Source of the DNA: Hyphomicrobiaceae bacterium | Lineage (GTDB): Bacteria; Pseudomonadota; Alphaproteobacteria; Rhizobiales; Xanthobacteraceae | Assembly (NCBI GenBank): GCA_021324465.1 | Contig: JAJPJB010000077.1 | Location: 1 to 35,723, forward strand | Direction: 5' to 3' | DNA: 35,723 bases | Shown here: positions 1-7,691 of the stretch, one piece after another | Numbering within the stretch: position 1 is the first letter of the stretch | How the letters are laid out: every line of letters begins with the position of its first letter | Translations under genes and position numbers: made by a program | Notes under the pieces: generated by a model | Databases searched by the model: none | What the model was told of the DNA's origin: nothing | The model's input: the letters and a program-made list of their open reading frames with translations, nothing else

Positions 1-25
1 CTGCCCAGCGCCACGCTTGGGAAGA

Positions 26-80
26 CCCCGGATCAGCGGTGCACCGTTCCGCTTCGCTCCACGCTGCACCGCATCCGGGG
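26..80. repeat. Imperfect hairpin, probable dispersed repeat
   Basis: Bases 26-43 and 65-80 are inverted complements over 16 pairs with a two-base bulge (CA at 34-35), separated by about 21 bases. The arms start CCCCGGAT and end ATCCGGGG. Nothing around it codes convincingly up to position 220. It may be a dispersed palindrome or the end of a transcript from outside the window. Confidence 0.5.
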
Positions 81-220
81 AACGTCACGTTGTTTGTTTC
101 CCGGGCGGGGCGCAGCAAAAGCGCGGTCACGCGCGTTTTTGACGCGCTATGACGGTGCGCTGCCGACCCGGATCGTCACGCACACGGAGCCGGCGCCCGC
201 CAACTTTCCGAAAGCAGCGA

Positions 221-436
221 TTACGCCGCCTCTCTCCTGTGGCCGGCTATGTGCCGGGTATTCGACCGATCATGCGTTGACCGCGGGGCGGCGGGCCTGC
301 GGTATTGGTCAAGAATACCTTGCCAGCGTCGCGCAGCTTGCTCCCAAAACGCCCGGTCTTCCTTGCGGGCAGCGTGCCTGGCAAGCTCACGGCATTGTTC
401 GATCTGCTTGTGAAAATAGGTATCCGCGACGTGCAT
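221..436 (-). CDS. Small hypothetical protein, charged helical
   Basis: A 71-residue reading frame starts at ATG 436; an in-frame TTG lies five codons earlier. The first 45 residues look like an amphipathic, charged helix rich in Arg, Glu and Ala (pattern CRELARHAARKEDRAFWEQA). I associate such proteins with small uncharacterised rhizobial proteins that have a similar Arg/Glu/Trp pattern. The last 25 residues are Arg-rich and look like low-quality read-through. No signal peptide or membrane segment is seen and the ribosome site is weak. It may be a real small cytoplasmic protein or a chance frame; function unknown. Confidence 0.4.
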   Translation of the reverse strand: MHVADTYFHKQIEQCRELARHAARKEDRAFWEQAARRWQGILDQYRRPAAPRSTHDRSNTRHIAGHRREAA

Positions 437-548
437 TCGATCACCAACCAAGAATAGGGAATCTCGCGAACTAAAACGCCGACAGCCGCCGCGAGTTCCA
501 TGCTGGGATCGAAGCCCGCCGAGCCCATCCGGGCCAGGTGCCCCGTGC

Positions 549-1532
549 TCATTCCATCAGCGCGATATTGGCGTCGTGGATGACCTTGGCCCATTTGGCG
601 GTCTCGGCGGCGACGAACTTGCCGAAGTCAGCGGGCGAGCCGCCGAGCATCATGCCGCCGAGGTCGGCAAATTTCTTGCGCATCACGGGATCGGCAAGCG
701 CCGCATTGACCGCTTTGTTCAAGCTGTCGACGATCTCGGCCGGCGTGCCCTTCGGGGCATTGAGCCCGTAAAACGCGCTCACTTCATAGCCGGGCAGAAA
801 TTCGGAAATGCTCGGGACGTCCGGCAGCGCCTGCGAACGCACGGCGGTCGTTACCCCGAGCGCGCGAAATTGGCCGGCGCGAATATAGCCCATCGAGCCC
901 GGCAGATTGTCGAAGGCGACCTGCACGCGGCCGCTGAGCATGTCGGTATAGGCGCCGCCGCCCATGCCGCGATAGGTGATATTGAGCAGCGGCACATGGG
1001 CCATGAGCTTGAACAGCTCGGCCGACATGTGCGGCGAGGTGCCGTTGCCGGGCGAGGCGTAATAGACCTTGCCGGCGTTCGTTTTGGCATAAGCGATGAA
1101 TTCGGCGACCGTGTTGGCCGGGACGCCCGTCCCCACCACCATGACATTGGGCACGCGCATGATGCCGGCGACCGGATCGCTGTCGCGCATGAAGTCGTAA
1201 TTTAGATGCGCATAGAAGGTCGCGTTGATGGCATTGGTCGGATTGGTCAGCAACAGCGTATAGCCGTCGGGGGCCGCGCGAACCATTGCCTCGGTCGCGA
1301 TGTTGTTGGCGGCACCCGGCCGATTCTCGACGAAGAATTGCCCGCCGAGCCGTTGCGACAGCCAGTCGCCAATCAGGCGCGCGACCACATCGACCGCGCC
1401 GCCGGCGGGAAAGCCGACCAGGATTTTGACCGGTCGGCTCGGATAATCGAGCGCGTAGGCGCGGCCCGACACGGCCGGCAGCGCGGCGGCGCCTGCCGCC
1501 AGATGCAGGAATTTGCGGCGGGGAAATCTCAT
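549..1532 (-). CDS. Tripartite tricarboxylate transporter binding protein (Bug/TctC family)
   Basis: A 327-residue periplasmic solute-binding protein of the Bug/TctC family. The ATG at 1532 was chosen over an upstream in-frame start (1634) because it gives a clean twin-arginine signal (RRKFLHLAAG, then a cut near GRAYA). The mature part opens with the family pattern YPSRPVKILVGFPAGGAVDVVAR, where the FPAGG loop contacts the ligand carboxylate; NRPGAANNIA and PDGYTLL further on are also typical. Members carry organic acids or aromatic acids to a TctAB permease. No TctA or TctB gene lies nearby, so it is an orphan, which is common in this family. The ligand cannot be predicted. Confidence 0.93.
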   Translation of the reverse strand: MRFPRRKFLHLAAGAAALPAVSGRAYALDYPSRPVKILVGFPAGGAVDVVARLIGDWLSQRLGGQFFVENRPGAANNIATEAMVRAAPDGYTLLLTNPTNAINATFYAHLNYDFMRDSDPVAGIMRVPNVMVVGTGVPANTVAEFIAYAKTNAGKVYYASPGNGTSPHMSAELFKLMAHVPLLNITYRGMGGGAYTDMLSGRVQVAFDNLPGSMGYIRAGQFRALGVTTAVRSQALPDVPSISEFLPGYEVSAFYGLNAPKGTPAEIVDSLNKAVNAALADPVMRKKFADLGGMMLGGSPADFGKFVAAETAKWAKVIHDANIALME

Positions 1533-1770
1533 GGCCTTGCCCCATATGTTCGAGTTCGGGGTCGAGCCGGCGTTCAATTGCGGGCTTGCGTGTGTTCTCC
1601 ACATGCGCAAGACACAGCGCCAAAACGCCGGCAATGTTTCATCAGATGCGCGCCCGCCGCGGGCATCATCGCTGCCTTTGACGCTGCGGACATCGGCACG
1701 TTCCGCCGGCAGCTCCGAACGAAGCCTACACCGGGCGCGTGCCTGTCTCCAGAGCAGCGATGACCTTTTA

Positions 1771-1873
1771 GAGCATTTTCCGGAAAAGTGGCTACCGGTT
1801 TTCCCGTAAGAAAATGCGACAAAACAAAAAACCTGGAGCGCTTTCCGATTCCATCGAATCGGAAAACGCTTCA
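1771..1873. repeat. Dispersed palindromic repeat, copy A
   Basis: Two inverted elements lie in tandem. The first runs from GAGCATTTTCCGG to AAGAAAATGC (1771-1817); the second pairs 1839-1850 with 1857-1868 (CGCTTTCCGATT against AATCGGAAAACG, one mismatch). An A-rich stretch joins them. The same order, with the joining bases GCGACAAAACAAA-AACCTGGAGCG, recurs in reverse at 27308-27376. It sits in the 445-base gap between the divergent deacylase and binding-protein surroundings; I see nothing else in the rest of that gap. Confidence 0.8.
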
Positions 1874-1977
1874 GTCCGGCTAAAGCAAAGCAAAATCGAC
1901 GACGGCAGCAAAGCCTTGATACTGGTCGTGGACTGCGGCCTGCGGGTCCCGATGGGCCGGCGGGCCCGCAAATGTCC

Positions 1978-2445
1978 TCAAGCGTGCGCGCTGAAGCGGC
2001 CGTGCCGGGCTTCCAGGTTCAAGTGCGCGAACTGACCGCGGTCGACATGGATGAGCGTCGTGTGGTCGCCGCCTTCGATGTAAACATCGGGCTGCATGTC
2101 AATGCTGTCATCGACGATGACTTCAAGCCCGTAGCACTCGCCGACCGCCGGAACAGCACCGCGCTCGCAGTCGCGGAAGAGTTGCGCAATCTCGTCCTCA
2201 GTCGCCAATTCGACAGTGTCATCAAGTTGCGTTCGCAAGTCCTGCAGGTGGATGCGGTGGGAGGCCGGCAACACGGCGAGGAGGTAGCCGCCGTCACGGC
2301 GGAGCACAATTCCTTTGGCCACGCGATCGCCGGAGATATGGCAGATCTCGGCGGTGCGTGTCGACGACATTGTCGGCTCGTGCTGAATCACCTCATAGGT
2401 GACATTCTGGTCGAGGAATCTTTGCAGGGTCGGTGCGATGGACAT
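1978..2445 (-). CDS. YbaK/ProX-type aminoacyl-tRNA deacylase
   Basis: A 155-residue single-domain protein of the YbaK/EbsC/ProXp family. These cytoplasmic enzymes hydrolyse wrongly charged aminoacyl-tRNA (for example Ala- or Cys-tRNA-Pro) in trans. The conserved lysine sits at K44 (RVAKGIVLR); the central AVLPASHRIHL strand and the GAVPAVGECYGL loop (97-106) are typical. The start at 2445 is supported by an AGGAGG ribosome site 5 to 10 bases upstream; the longer frame to 2604 crosses a repeat. Some relatives carry this domain next to CBS domains or stress genes, so the exact tRNA substrate is open. Confidence 0.88.
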   Translation of the reverse strand: MSIAPTLQRFLDQNVTYEVIQHEPTMSSTRTAEICHISGDRVAKGIVLRRDGGYLLAVLPASHRIHLQDLRTQLDDTVELATEDEIAQLFRDCERGAVPAVGECYGLEVIVDDSIDMQPDVYIEGGDHTTLIHVDRGQFAHLNLEARHGRFSAHA

Positions 2446-2471
2446 GGCGCCTCCTCCATTGCCTTTTGTTT

Positions 2472-2506
2472 GAGCGTGATCTGTTCCGCTTTTCGGGATC
2501 ATGCTC
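2472..2506. repeat. Short dispersed palindrome, copy D
   Basis: GAGCGTGATC (2472-2481) pairs with GATCATGCTC (2497-2506) with one mismatch; the loop holds GTTCCGCTTTTCG. This pattern, a GATCATGC palindrome around a CCG-TTTTC core, resembles the intergenic repeats I associate with Rhizobiales. It lies 27 bases upstream of the deacylase start and could form a hairpin in its leader. Confidence 0.6.
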
Positions 2507-2717
2507 CAGGCAATCGCCGCGGCCGGAGAGCGCAACGCCGTCGCCTCACGATGCAGGCGATTGCGGCTGGTCTTAAGGATACGCTCGGGAGCCTCCGGCG
2601 ACAATCGGGTCGGATACCTGGATTCTGTAGCCCGGATTTATCGAATTCGCCGGACCGCCGGTGAAGTCTTCAGCGCCGCTCTAATGACGCTGCGCTGCAT
2701 TTGGGCCGCTTTTCGGC

Positions 2718-5594
2718 TTACGCCGCGCGGGTGCGCGGCTCGATCTGCCGCAGCATGGCGGGAATTTCGCGTGCCGGCTTGGCCACGCTGAACAAAAAGC
2801 CCTGCGCCTGCATGCAGCCTTCGGCGCGCAGGATCTCGAACTGATCCTCGGTCTCGACGCCTTCGGCGGTGGTGATCATGCCGAGACTTGCGCCGAGCTG
2901 AATGACGGTGCGGATGATGGCGACGCAGTCATTCGCCTTGCCGAGCTCGCGGATGAAGGAGCGGTCGATCTTGATCTTGTCGAACGGAAAGCTGCGCAGA
3001 TAGCTCAGCGAGGAATAGCCGGTGCCGAAATCGTCCATGCAGATGCGCACACCGAGCTTGCGGAAATGGTGCAAGGCCTCGATCACCGCGCGGTCGGCCT
3101 GCAGCAGCACGGTCTCGGTGATCTCCAGTTCGAGCCGCGACGGCGCGAGCCCGGACTGGCCGAGCGCCGACGCGACGGCGAGCGTCAATGTCGGATTGCG
3201 GAACTGCGCCGCCGAAAGATTGACCGCGACGGTGTGCCTGTCCGGCCAAAGTGCGGCGTCGCGGCAGGCCTGTTTGAGCACCCATTCGCCGAGCGGCGTG
3301 ATCAGGCCGATCTCTTCGGCCACCGGGACGAACTCGTCCGGGTTCACCTGGCCCCGTTCCGGATGATTCCAGCGCAACAGCGCCTCAAAGCCGCAGACCC
3401 GCCGTGTCGTCATGTCGACCAGCGGCTGGTAGTGCAGCTCGAATTGCTGCTCGGCGAACGCGCGGCGCAAATCGAGCTCGAGCCGGCGCCGCTCCTGCAT
3501 CTGTGCGTCCATTTCCGGCTGGAAGAAGTGATAGGCGCCGCGGCCGTCGGCCTTGGCGCGATAGAGCGCCATGTCGGCATTGCGCAGCAGTTGATCGGGC
3601 TCGCTGCCGTCGGACGGCGCAAGCGCGATGCCGATCGAGGTGCCGATGATCACCTGGTGGCCGCGCACGTCGAACGGCTCGACCAGCGCATCGATGATCT
3701 GCGCCGCGAGCTCGCTGGCCGCGGCGGGGGTGGCATTGCCCTGTACGATGGCAAATTCATCGCCGCCGAGCCGCGCCACCGTGTCCGAGCCCGAGACGAT
3801 GCGCTGCAGCCGCTCGGTCACGGCGCACAACAGCGCGTCGCCGATCGAATGGCCGAGCGAGTCGTTGACGCCCTTGAAGCGGTCGAGATCGAGGAACATG
3901 ACGGCGAGCTTTTCGCCGCGGGCGAGCGCCTGTTCCATCTTGTCGCGAAACAGCACGCGATTCGGCAGATTGGTCAGCGCGTCGTGGCGCGCCATATGCA
4001 TGATCTTGGCCTCGGCCTGCCGCCGCTCGGTGACGTCCTCGTAGGTGGCGACCCAGCGGCCGTCGCCGGTCGGGCTGTACATGCAGGAGACGACCCGGCC
4101 GTCGCTGAATTCATAAAGATGCGGCCGGTACATCGTATCATTGTGGCGGCGCAGGCAGTCCGCCTGGACCTCCTCCAGAACCTCGTTCGGATGGTTGCCG
4201 GCGGCGAAACTGATCTCCAGCACCTCCTTGAGGCTGATGCCCGGCCTGATCTTGTCGGCGGGCAGCTTGAAGATTTCGACGTAGCGCCGATTGAACACCT
4301 CGATGCGCTTTTCCGCGTCGAACAGGCACAGCCCCTGCGACATGTTTTCGAGCGCGGCGTCGAGCAGCAAATTGGTCTCGCGCAGCGAGCGCTCCTGCGC
4401 CTTCAGCCGGCTGATGTCGCTGCACAACAAGATGAAACCGCCGTCACGGCTCGGGCTGCGGCTGATGCGCAGCCAACGCCCGTCCGCCATCAGGGTCTCG
4501 CTGGTCGCCTGCACGTCGTCGTCGTGGCGGATCAGCAGATCGGCGACTTCGGTCGCCTCGCCCAGCGCGGGCTCGAGCGCGGTGAGCGGCGTGCCCGGCC
4601 TGAGCAGCGCCGGCGCGACGCCGAGCAAATCCGCGGCCTGGGCATTGGCCAGCACGATGCAGTCGCCTTTATCCACAACGACGACGCCCTCCTGCGAGCA
4701 TTCCACCGCGTCGGCGAGGCGGGCCTGCGCCGAGCGGCGTTGGGCGACCTCGCGCTCCATCATCGCCTTGATGTTGTCGCGCATGGTGCCCATGGCGGCG
4801 AGCAAAGCGCCGAGTTCGTCGGCACTGCCGCGCGGCACGGCGACGTCGAGCTCGCCGGCGGCGATGCGCGCGGCGACGCCGGAGGCGACCGCCACCGGCC
4901 CGACGACGCGGCGCGCCAGGCCGTAGGCGACCACAGCCGACAGCAGCAAGGCGAGGGCGATGCCGGCGAGGATGAGCTGCACGTCGTGGGCGACGGTGGC
5001 GCGGGCGCTTTGCCGATACAGGAATCCGTCGCCGGCGGGGTAGTTCACCAGAAGGTCGATCTGGTCGTCGACCCGGCCGGCGTAGTAGTCGAGCGTGTTC
5101 CAGTTCACGTCGGTCTCGCGGCCATTGCGAAAGCGCTCGCAGACCCGCCGCCAGGCGTCGACCGCGCGCTGCACGCGTTCGGCGGCGCGCGTCGCGCGTT
5201 CCGACTGGGCGCGGGCGGCGGCGATTTTCAGATCCTGCGCAAGCGAGGCGCCGAGATTGTCGATTTCGCTGTCGAGCGCCAGGCGCGCCGGCGGATCGGC
5301 GGTGATCCAGCGCCGCGCAAAGGCGGCGCGCATGGCGGCAAAGTCGGTCGCCGCGGCGCGCGCATAATTGATGGCCATCAGCGATTCGTCGAAGGTCTTG
5401 TCGAGCAGAACGCCGGCATTCCTGATGCCCATGATGGCATAACCGCCGAGCCCGGCGGTGATGACGCTCATGATCAGGAAGGCGACCAGGATGCGGCCGC
5501 GGATCGTCATGCAGCGCAACGCCGCGCGCGCGACGCGGCGGCGTCCACGCCAAGCCAAACGCAGCAGCAACGACCTCACCCGCCCGCGCGGCAT
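2718..5594 (-). CDS. Membrane HAMP-PAS-GGDEF-EAL cyclic-di-GMP turnover protein
   Basis: A 958-residue inner-membrane signalling protein. Order: Arg-rich cytoplasmic tail, TM1 near 37-57, periplasmic helical sensor (60-200), TM2 near 206-226, HAMP (227-280), a short PAS (295-395), a second PAS-like domain opening LLLDAALENMSQGL (409-520), GGDEF domain (535-695) and EAL domain (705-950). The cyclase signature GGDEF is intact (610-614), but the inhibitory RxxD site reads SGSD (601-604). The phosphodiesterase residues are all present: EALLRW (E737), VNLSAAQF (N792), ELEITET, DDFGTG (854-859), KIDRSF and AEGVET. It should therefore at least degrade cyclic-di-GMP; net activity is unknown. ATG 5594 was preferred to an in-frame TTG at 5615; ATG 5507 is also possible. 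Confidence 0.93.
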   Translation of the reverse strand: MPRGRVRSLLLRLAWRGRRRVARAALRCMTIRGRILVAFLIMSVITAGLGGYAIMGIRNAGVLLDKTFDESLMAINYARAAATDFAAMRAAFARRWITADPPARLALDSEIDNLGASLAQDLKIAAARAQSERATRAAERVQRAVDAWRRVCERFRNGRETDVNWNTLDYYAGRVDDQIDLLVNYPAGDGFLYRQSARATVAHDVQLILAGIALALLLSAVVAYGLARRVVGPVAVASGVAARIAAGELDVAVPRGSADELGALLAAMGTMRDNIKAMMEREVAQRRSAQARLADAVECSQEGVVVVDKGDCIVLANAQAADLLGVAPALLRPGTPLTALEPALGEATEVADLLIRHDDDVQATSETLMADGRWLRISRSPSRDGGFILLCSDISRLKAQERSLRETNLLLDAALENMSQGLCLFDAEKRIEVFNRRYVEIFKLPADKIRPGISLKEVLEISFAAGNHPNEVLEEVQADCLRRHNDTMYRPHLYEFSDGRVVSCMYSPTGDGRWVATYEDVTERRQAEAKIMHMARHDALTNLPNRVLFRDKMEQALARGEKLAVMFLDLDRFKGVNDSLGHSIGDALLCAVTERLQRIVSGSDTVARLGGDEFAIVQGNATPAAASELAAQIIDALVEPFDVRGHQVIIGTSIGIALAPSDGSEPDQLLRNADMALYRAKADGRGAYHFFQPEMDAQMQERRRLELDLRRAFAEQQFELHYQPLVDMTTRRVCGFEALLRWNHPERGQVNPDEFVPVAEEIGLITPLGEWVLKQACRDAALWPDRHTVAVNLSAAQFRNPTLTLAVASALGQSGLAPSRLELEITETVLLQADRAVIEALHHFRKLGVRICMDDFGTGYSSLSYLRSFPFDKIKIDRSFIRELGKANDCVAIIRTVIQLGASLGMITTAEGVETEDQFEILRAEGCMQAQGFLFSVAKPAREIPAMLRQIEPRTRAA

Positions 5595-5816
5595 AAAAAT
5601 GCTCGGTTCTGACAATGCCGCTCAACTGCTAATTGGTGTGAGTTAAGACGGCCGCAGCGCGCGCTCCAATCTTGCGGAGTTACTTAACGCTCGCTTAGAG
5701 CGCTCGCCGAGCCACCGTTAACGGCGCCTTAACTACGCGCGTTCAGGCTTGATCAAGCAGCCCCCGGCCGGCTTCAATCACGCAACGAACCGGCGGACAG
5801 GGCAAAAGAGGGCGCT

Positions 5817-6176
5817 ATGAAGGCAATGCATGCGCGCGGCTTCGTCCGCCGCGGCGCCGCAGTCATGCTGGCGGCCGCCGTCATCGTCGGGGCCGGCACG
5901 CTGCTCGGGCTGGCGCTGCCGCAATATTCGGTGTCGCAAAAGGGCCGGCAATTTCATCCCGGCGAAATGACCATCAAGCGCGGCGACAGCGTCGAGATCG
6001 TTAATGACGACGGCGATCTTCTGCATCACGCCTACATCGATTCGCCGCAATTCTCGTTCGATTCCGGCGACCAGAAGCCGGGCAGCAAGACCGACATTGC
6101 TTTCTCGGTCGCCGGCGACTTCAACGTGCTGTGCGCCATCCATCCGAAGATGAAGCTTGTCGTGCACGTTCGCTAG
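5817..6176 (+). CDS. Membrane-anchored or secreted cupredoxin
   Basis: A 119-residue protein: an amino-terminal hydrophobic segment (residues 13-34, signal peptide or anchor) followed by a plastocyanin-like domain. Type 1 copper ligands are visible as His70 or His71 in LLHHAYID and the trio C106-x2-H109-x2-M112 (CAIHPKM). The family is often annotated as methylamine-utilisation or plastocyanin-like protein; it carries electrons in the periplasm. It lies 11 bases from the convergent DoxX-like gene and 1.5 kb from the dihaem peroxidase, for which it could be an electron donor (inference). The ATG follows an AAAAGAGGG ribosome site. Confidence 0.88.
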   Translation: MKAMHARGFVRRGAAVMLAAAVIVGAGTLLGLALPQYSVSQKGRQFHPGEMTIKRGDSVEIVNDDGDLLHHAYIDSPQFSFDSGDQKPGSKTDIAFSVAGDFNVLCAIHPKMKLVVHVR

Positions 6177-6186
6177 CCGACGACGC

Positions 6187-7227
6187 TCAGAGAACCGCCG
6201 TGCCGTACAGCGCCGTGTGCGCGCCGTAATAGGTCGCCAGGAACAGGACCAAAGCCGCGGCGTAAGCGAACGGCATCAGCCACGAATCGCGAAGCTGCGC
6301 CGCTTTGCCGCCGTCGTCGGCGAGGATGCCGGTGAGCGCGACCACGATCAGCGAGTGGCCGATCAAGTCGATCTTGCCGAATTTGAACACGGCGCTCACG
6401 AACATCGCCGCCAGCATGATCGCGGCGGTCCGGCGCACCAGCGGTGTCCACATCAGCGCGAAGGCCAAGGCGAACTCGACGGCGCCAGCGGCGCGCATGA
6501 AGAAGTCCGGATCGAAGCCGAAGGTCATCTCCGGATGCTGGATGAAGAGCGGATAGGACCATTGCGGATAGGCCCATTTCTCGATCGAGGCCCACATCAG
6601 CGTAATGCCGGCCGCCCAGCGCAATACGTCAATCGGCCGAGCGCCGAACAACCTGGTCTGGCCGCCGACCAAGGCGAGATAGGCGGCGATACCCAAAAAG
6701 ATCGGATAATCGGCAAGGTGGAAAGCGCCGTATTGCCACACCCCGATGTCAAACAGCACAAAAATGCCGAGCGCCGAGAGCGGCATCGTGCGCCGCGACA
6801 GCATGCCGGCGGCGATGCCGAGCTGGATGGCGCCGACCAGCACCGAATTCGTCTTGAGTTCGGGCGTGAGCAGAATTCCGCCGGCGCCCCATATGGCGAT
6901 GAAGAAGAACGCGCAGGCGGCGCGAAAGATAATTTCAAGATTGTCGCGCAGCCAGTACGTTGCCCGGTCGAGTGCACGCAACATGGCAAAGCCGACCGGC
7001 GTGTTCTCCAGCACGCTGCCGGTCATCAGGGCGAGCATCGACAGGCCGATCAGGAACTCAAAGTCGGGGCACAGCACATTTTCGAGCCCCTGCGGCTGGC
7101 CCGCGACATTGTAGGCGCAGAACCATTTGACATGGGCGCTTGCGGTCCCCGGACACAGCGTGTCGATCACGCATGCAAGCGCCATCACGGCTGCTGCCAG
7201 CAGCAGCCGCTTGGCAAGCCGGTTCAT
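6187..7227 (-). CDS. DoxX-like multi-span membrane protein with possible N-terminal histidine
   Basis: A 346-residue integral membrane protein. ATG 7227 follows an AGGG ribosome site and yields a signal-like start (MNRLAKRLLLAAAVMALA) with a likely peptidase site after TASA, which would leave His32 as the first mature residue (HVKWFC). About nine or ten hydrophobic spans follow. The pattern RWAAGITLMWASIEKWAYP and the last third resemble DoxX/TQO-small-subunit-like proteins. No enzyme function is established. An exposed amino-terminal His and nearby Cys37 and Cys53 could bind copper, which fits the cupredoxin gene ending 11 bases away on the other strand, but this is inference. Confidence 0.75.
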   Translation of the reverse strand: MNRLAKRLLLAAAVMALACVIDTLCPGTASAHVKWFCAYNVAGQPQGLENVLCPDFEFLIGLSMLALMTGSVLENTPVGFAMLRALDRATYWLRDNLEIIFRAACAFFFIAIWGAGGILLTPELKTNSVLVGAIQLGIAAGMLSRRTMPLSALGIFVLFDIGVWQYGAFHLADYPIFLGIAAYLALVGGQTRLFGARPIDVLRWAAGITLMWASIEKWAYPQWSYPLFIQHPEMTFGFDPDFFMRAAGAVEFALAFALMWTPLVRRTAAIMLAAMFVSAVFKFGKIDLIGHSLIVVALTGILADDGGKAAQLRDSWLMPFAYAAALVLFLATYYGAHTALYGTAVL

Positions 7228-7322
7228 CGAAGACAACCCTCCAGCCACGCAAATTGGCGAACCAGATGCACTGCCCGACGCAGGGTGCTGATCCGCTTTA
7301 AGATTTTCTTTACCACAGGATG

Positions 7323-7350
7323 CCGTGTTTTTAACACGGGTTAAGAACCC
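7323..7350. promoter_or_regulatory. Two abutting inverted repeats in a divergent gap
   Basis: CCGTGTT (7323-7329) pairs with AACACGG (7333-7339), and GGGTT (7338-7342) pairs with AACCC (7346-7350). They lie in the AT-richer 276-base gap between the leftward DoxX-like gene and a small rightward gene. They could be an operator or nested RNA hairpins; there is no direct evidence for either. Confidence 0.35.
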
Positions 7351-7503
7351 AAATTAAGTATTGGTTAACCTTTGCGGCCCGCTGGCTCCCGATCAAGAAA
7401 ATGCAATCTTTTCACTAAGTCGGCCAGTAAACGTTGGCGCCTAAAACCGACGCGCTTTCAAAGAACTCTTCCCAAAGAAGCTTGGGCTGCACGCGGGGGC
7501 GTC

Positions 7504-7665
7504 ATGATCGGACTGGCGGGCTTGTTGGCCGTTGTCGCGGGTGCGATGGTAGCCTGCGTCGCGGACTGCTTTCCGAGATATATCGAAGCGCTGGAGACCG
7601 CAGCCGGCCTTCTGGTGATCGGCGGATTTGCGGTCGCCGGCTACGCGCTGACGACATTTATCTAG
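7504..7665 (+). CDS. Tiny two-span membrane protein
   Basis: A 53-residue frame from ATG 7504, preceded by a G-rich run (GCGGGGGC) that can serve as ribosome site. Two hydrophobic segments are seen: residues 2-20 (IGLAGLLAVVAGAMVACVA) and 34-52 (GLLVIGGFAVAGYALTTFI), joined by a short loop with CFPRY. The frame is open upstream to 7372, but that part is Arg-rich and unlike protein. It converges on the peroxidase gene with a 26-base gap. I do not recognise it. It could be a small inner-membrane partner of the surrounding redox genes. Confidence 0.5.
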   Translation: MIGLAGLLAVVAGAMVACVADCFPRYIEALETAAGLLVIGGFAVAGYALTTFI

Positions 7666-7691
7666 CTGAACACACGGCTGACAGTGCCACG

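Noticed and set aside
94-474. 126-residue rightward frame near the left end
   Set aside because: Pro/Arg/Ala-rich with no motif; the opposite strand holds a more protein-like small frame.
3066-5612. 848-residue rightward frame opposite the GGDEF-EAL gene
   Set aside because: It is the antisense shadow of a long GC-rich gene; its composition (Arg, His, Gly, Val runs) has no domain, while the opposite strand shows full domain motifs.
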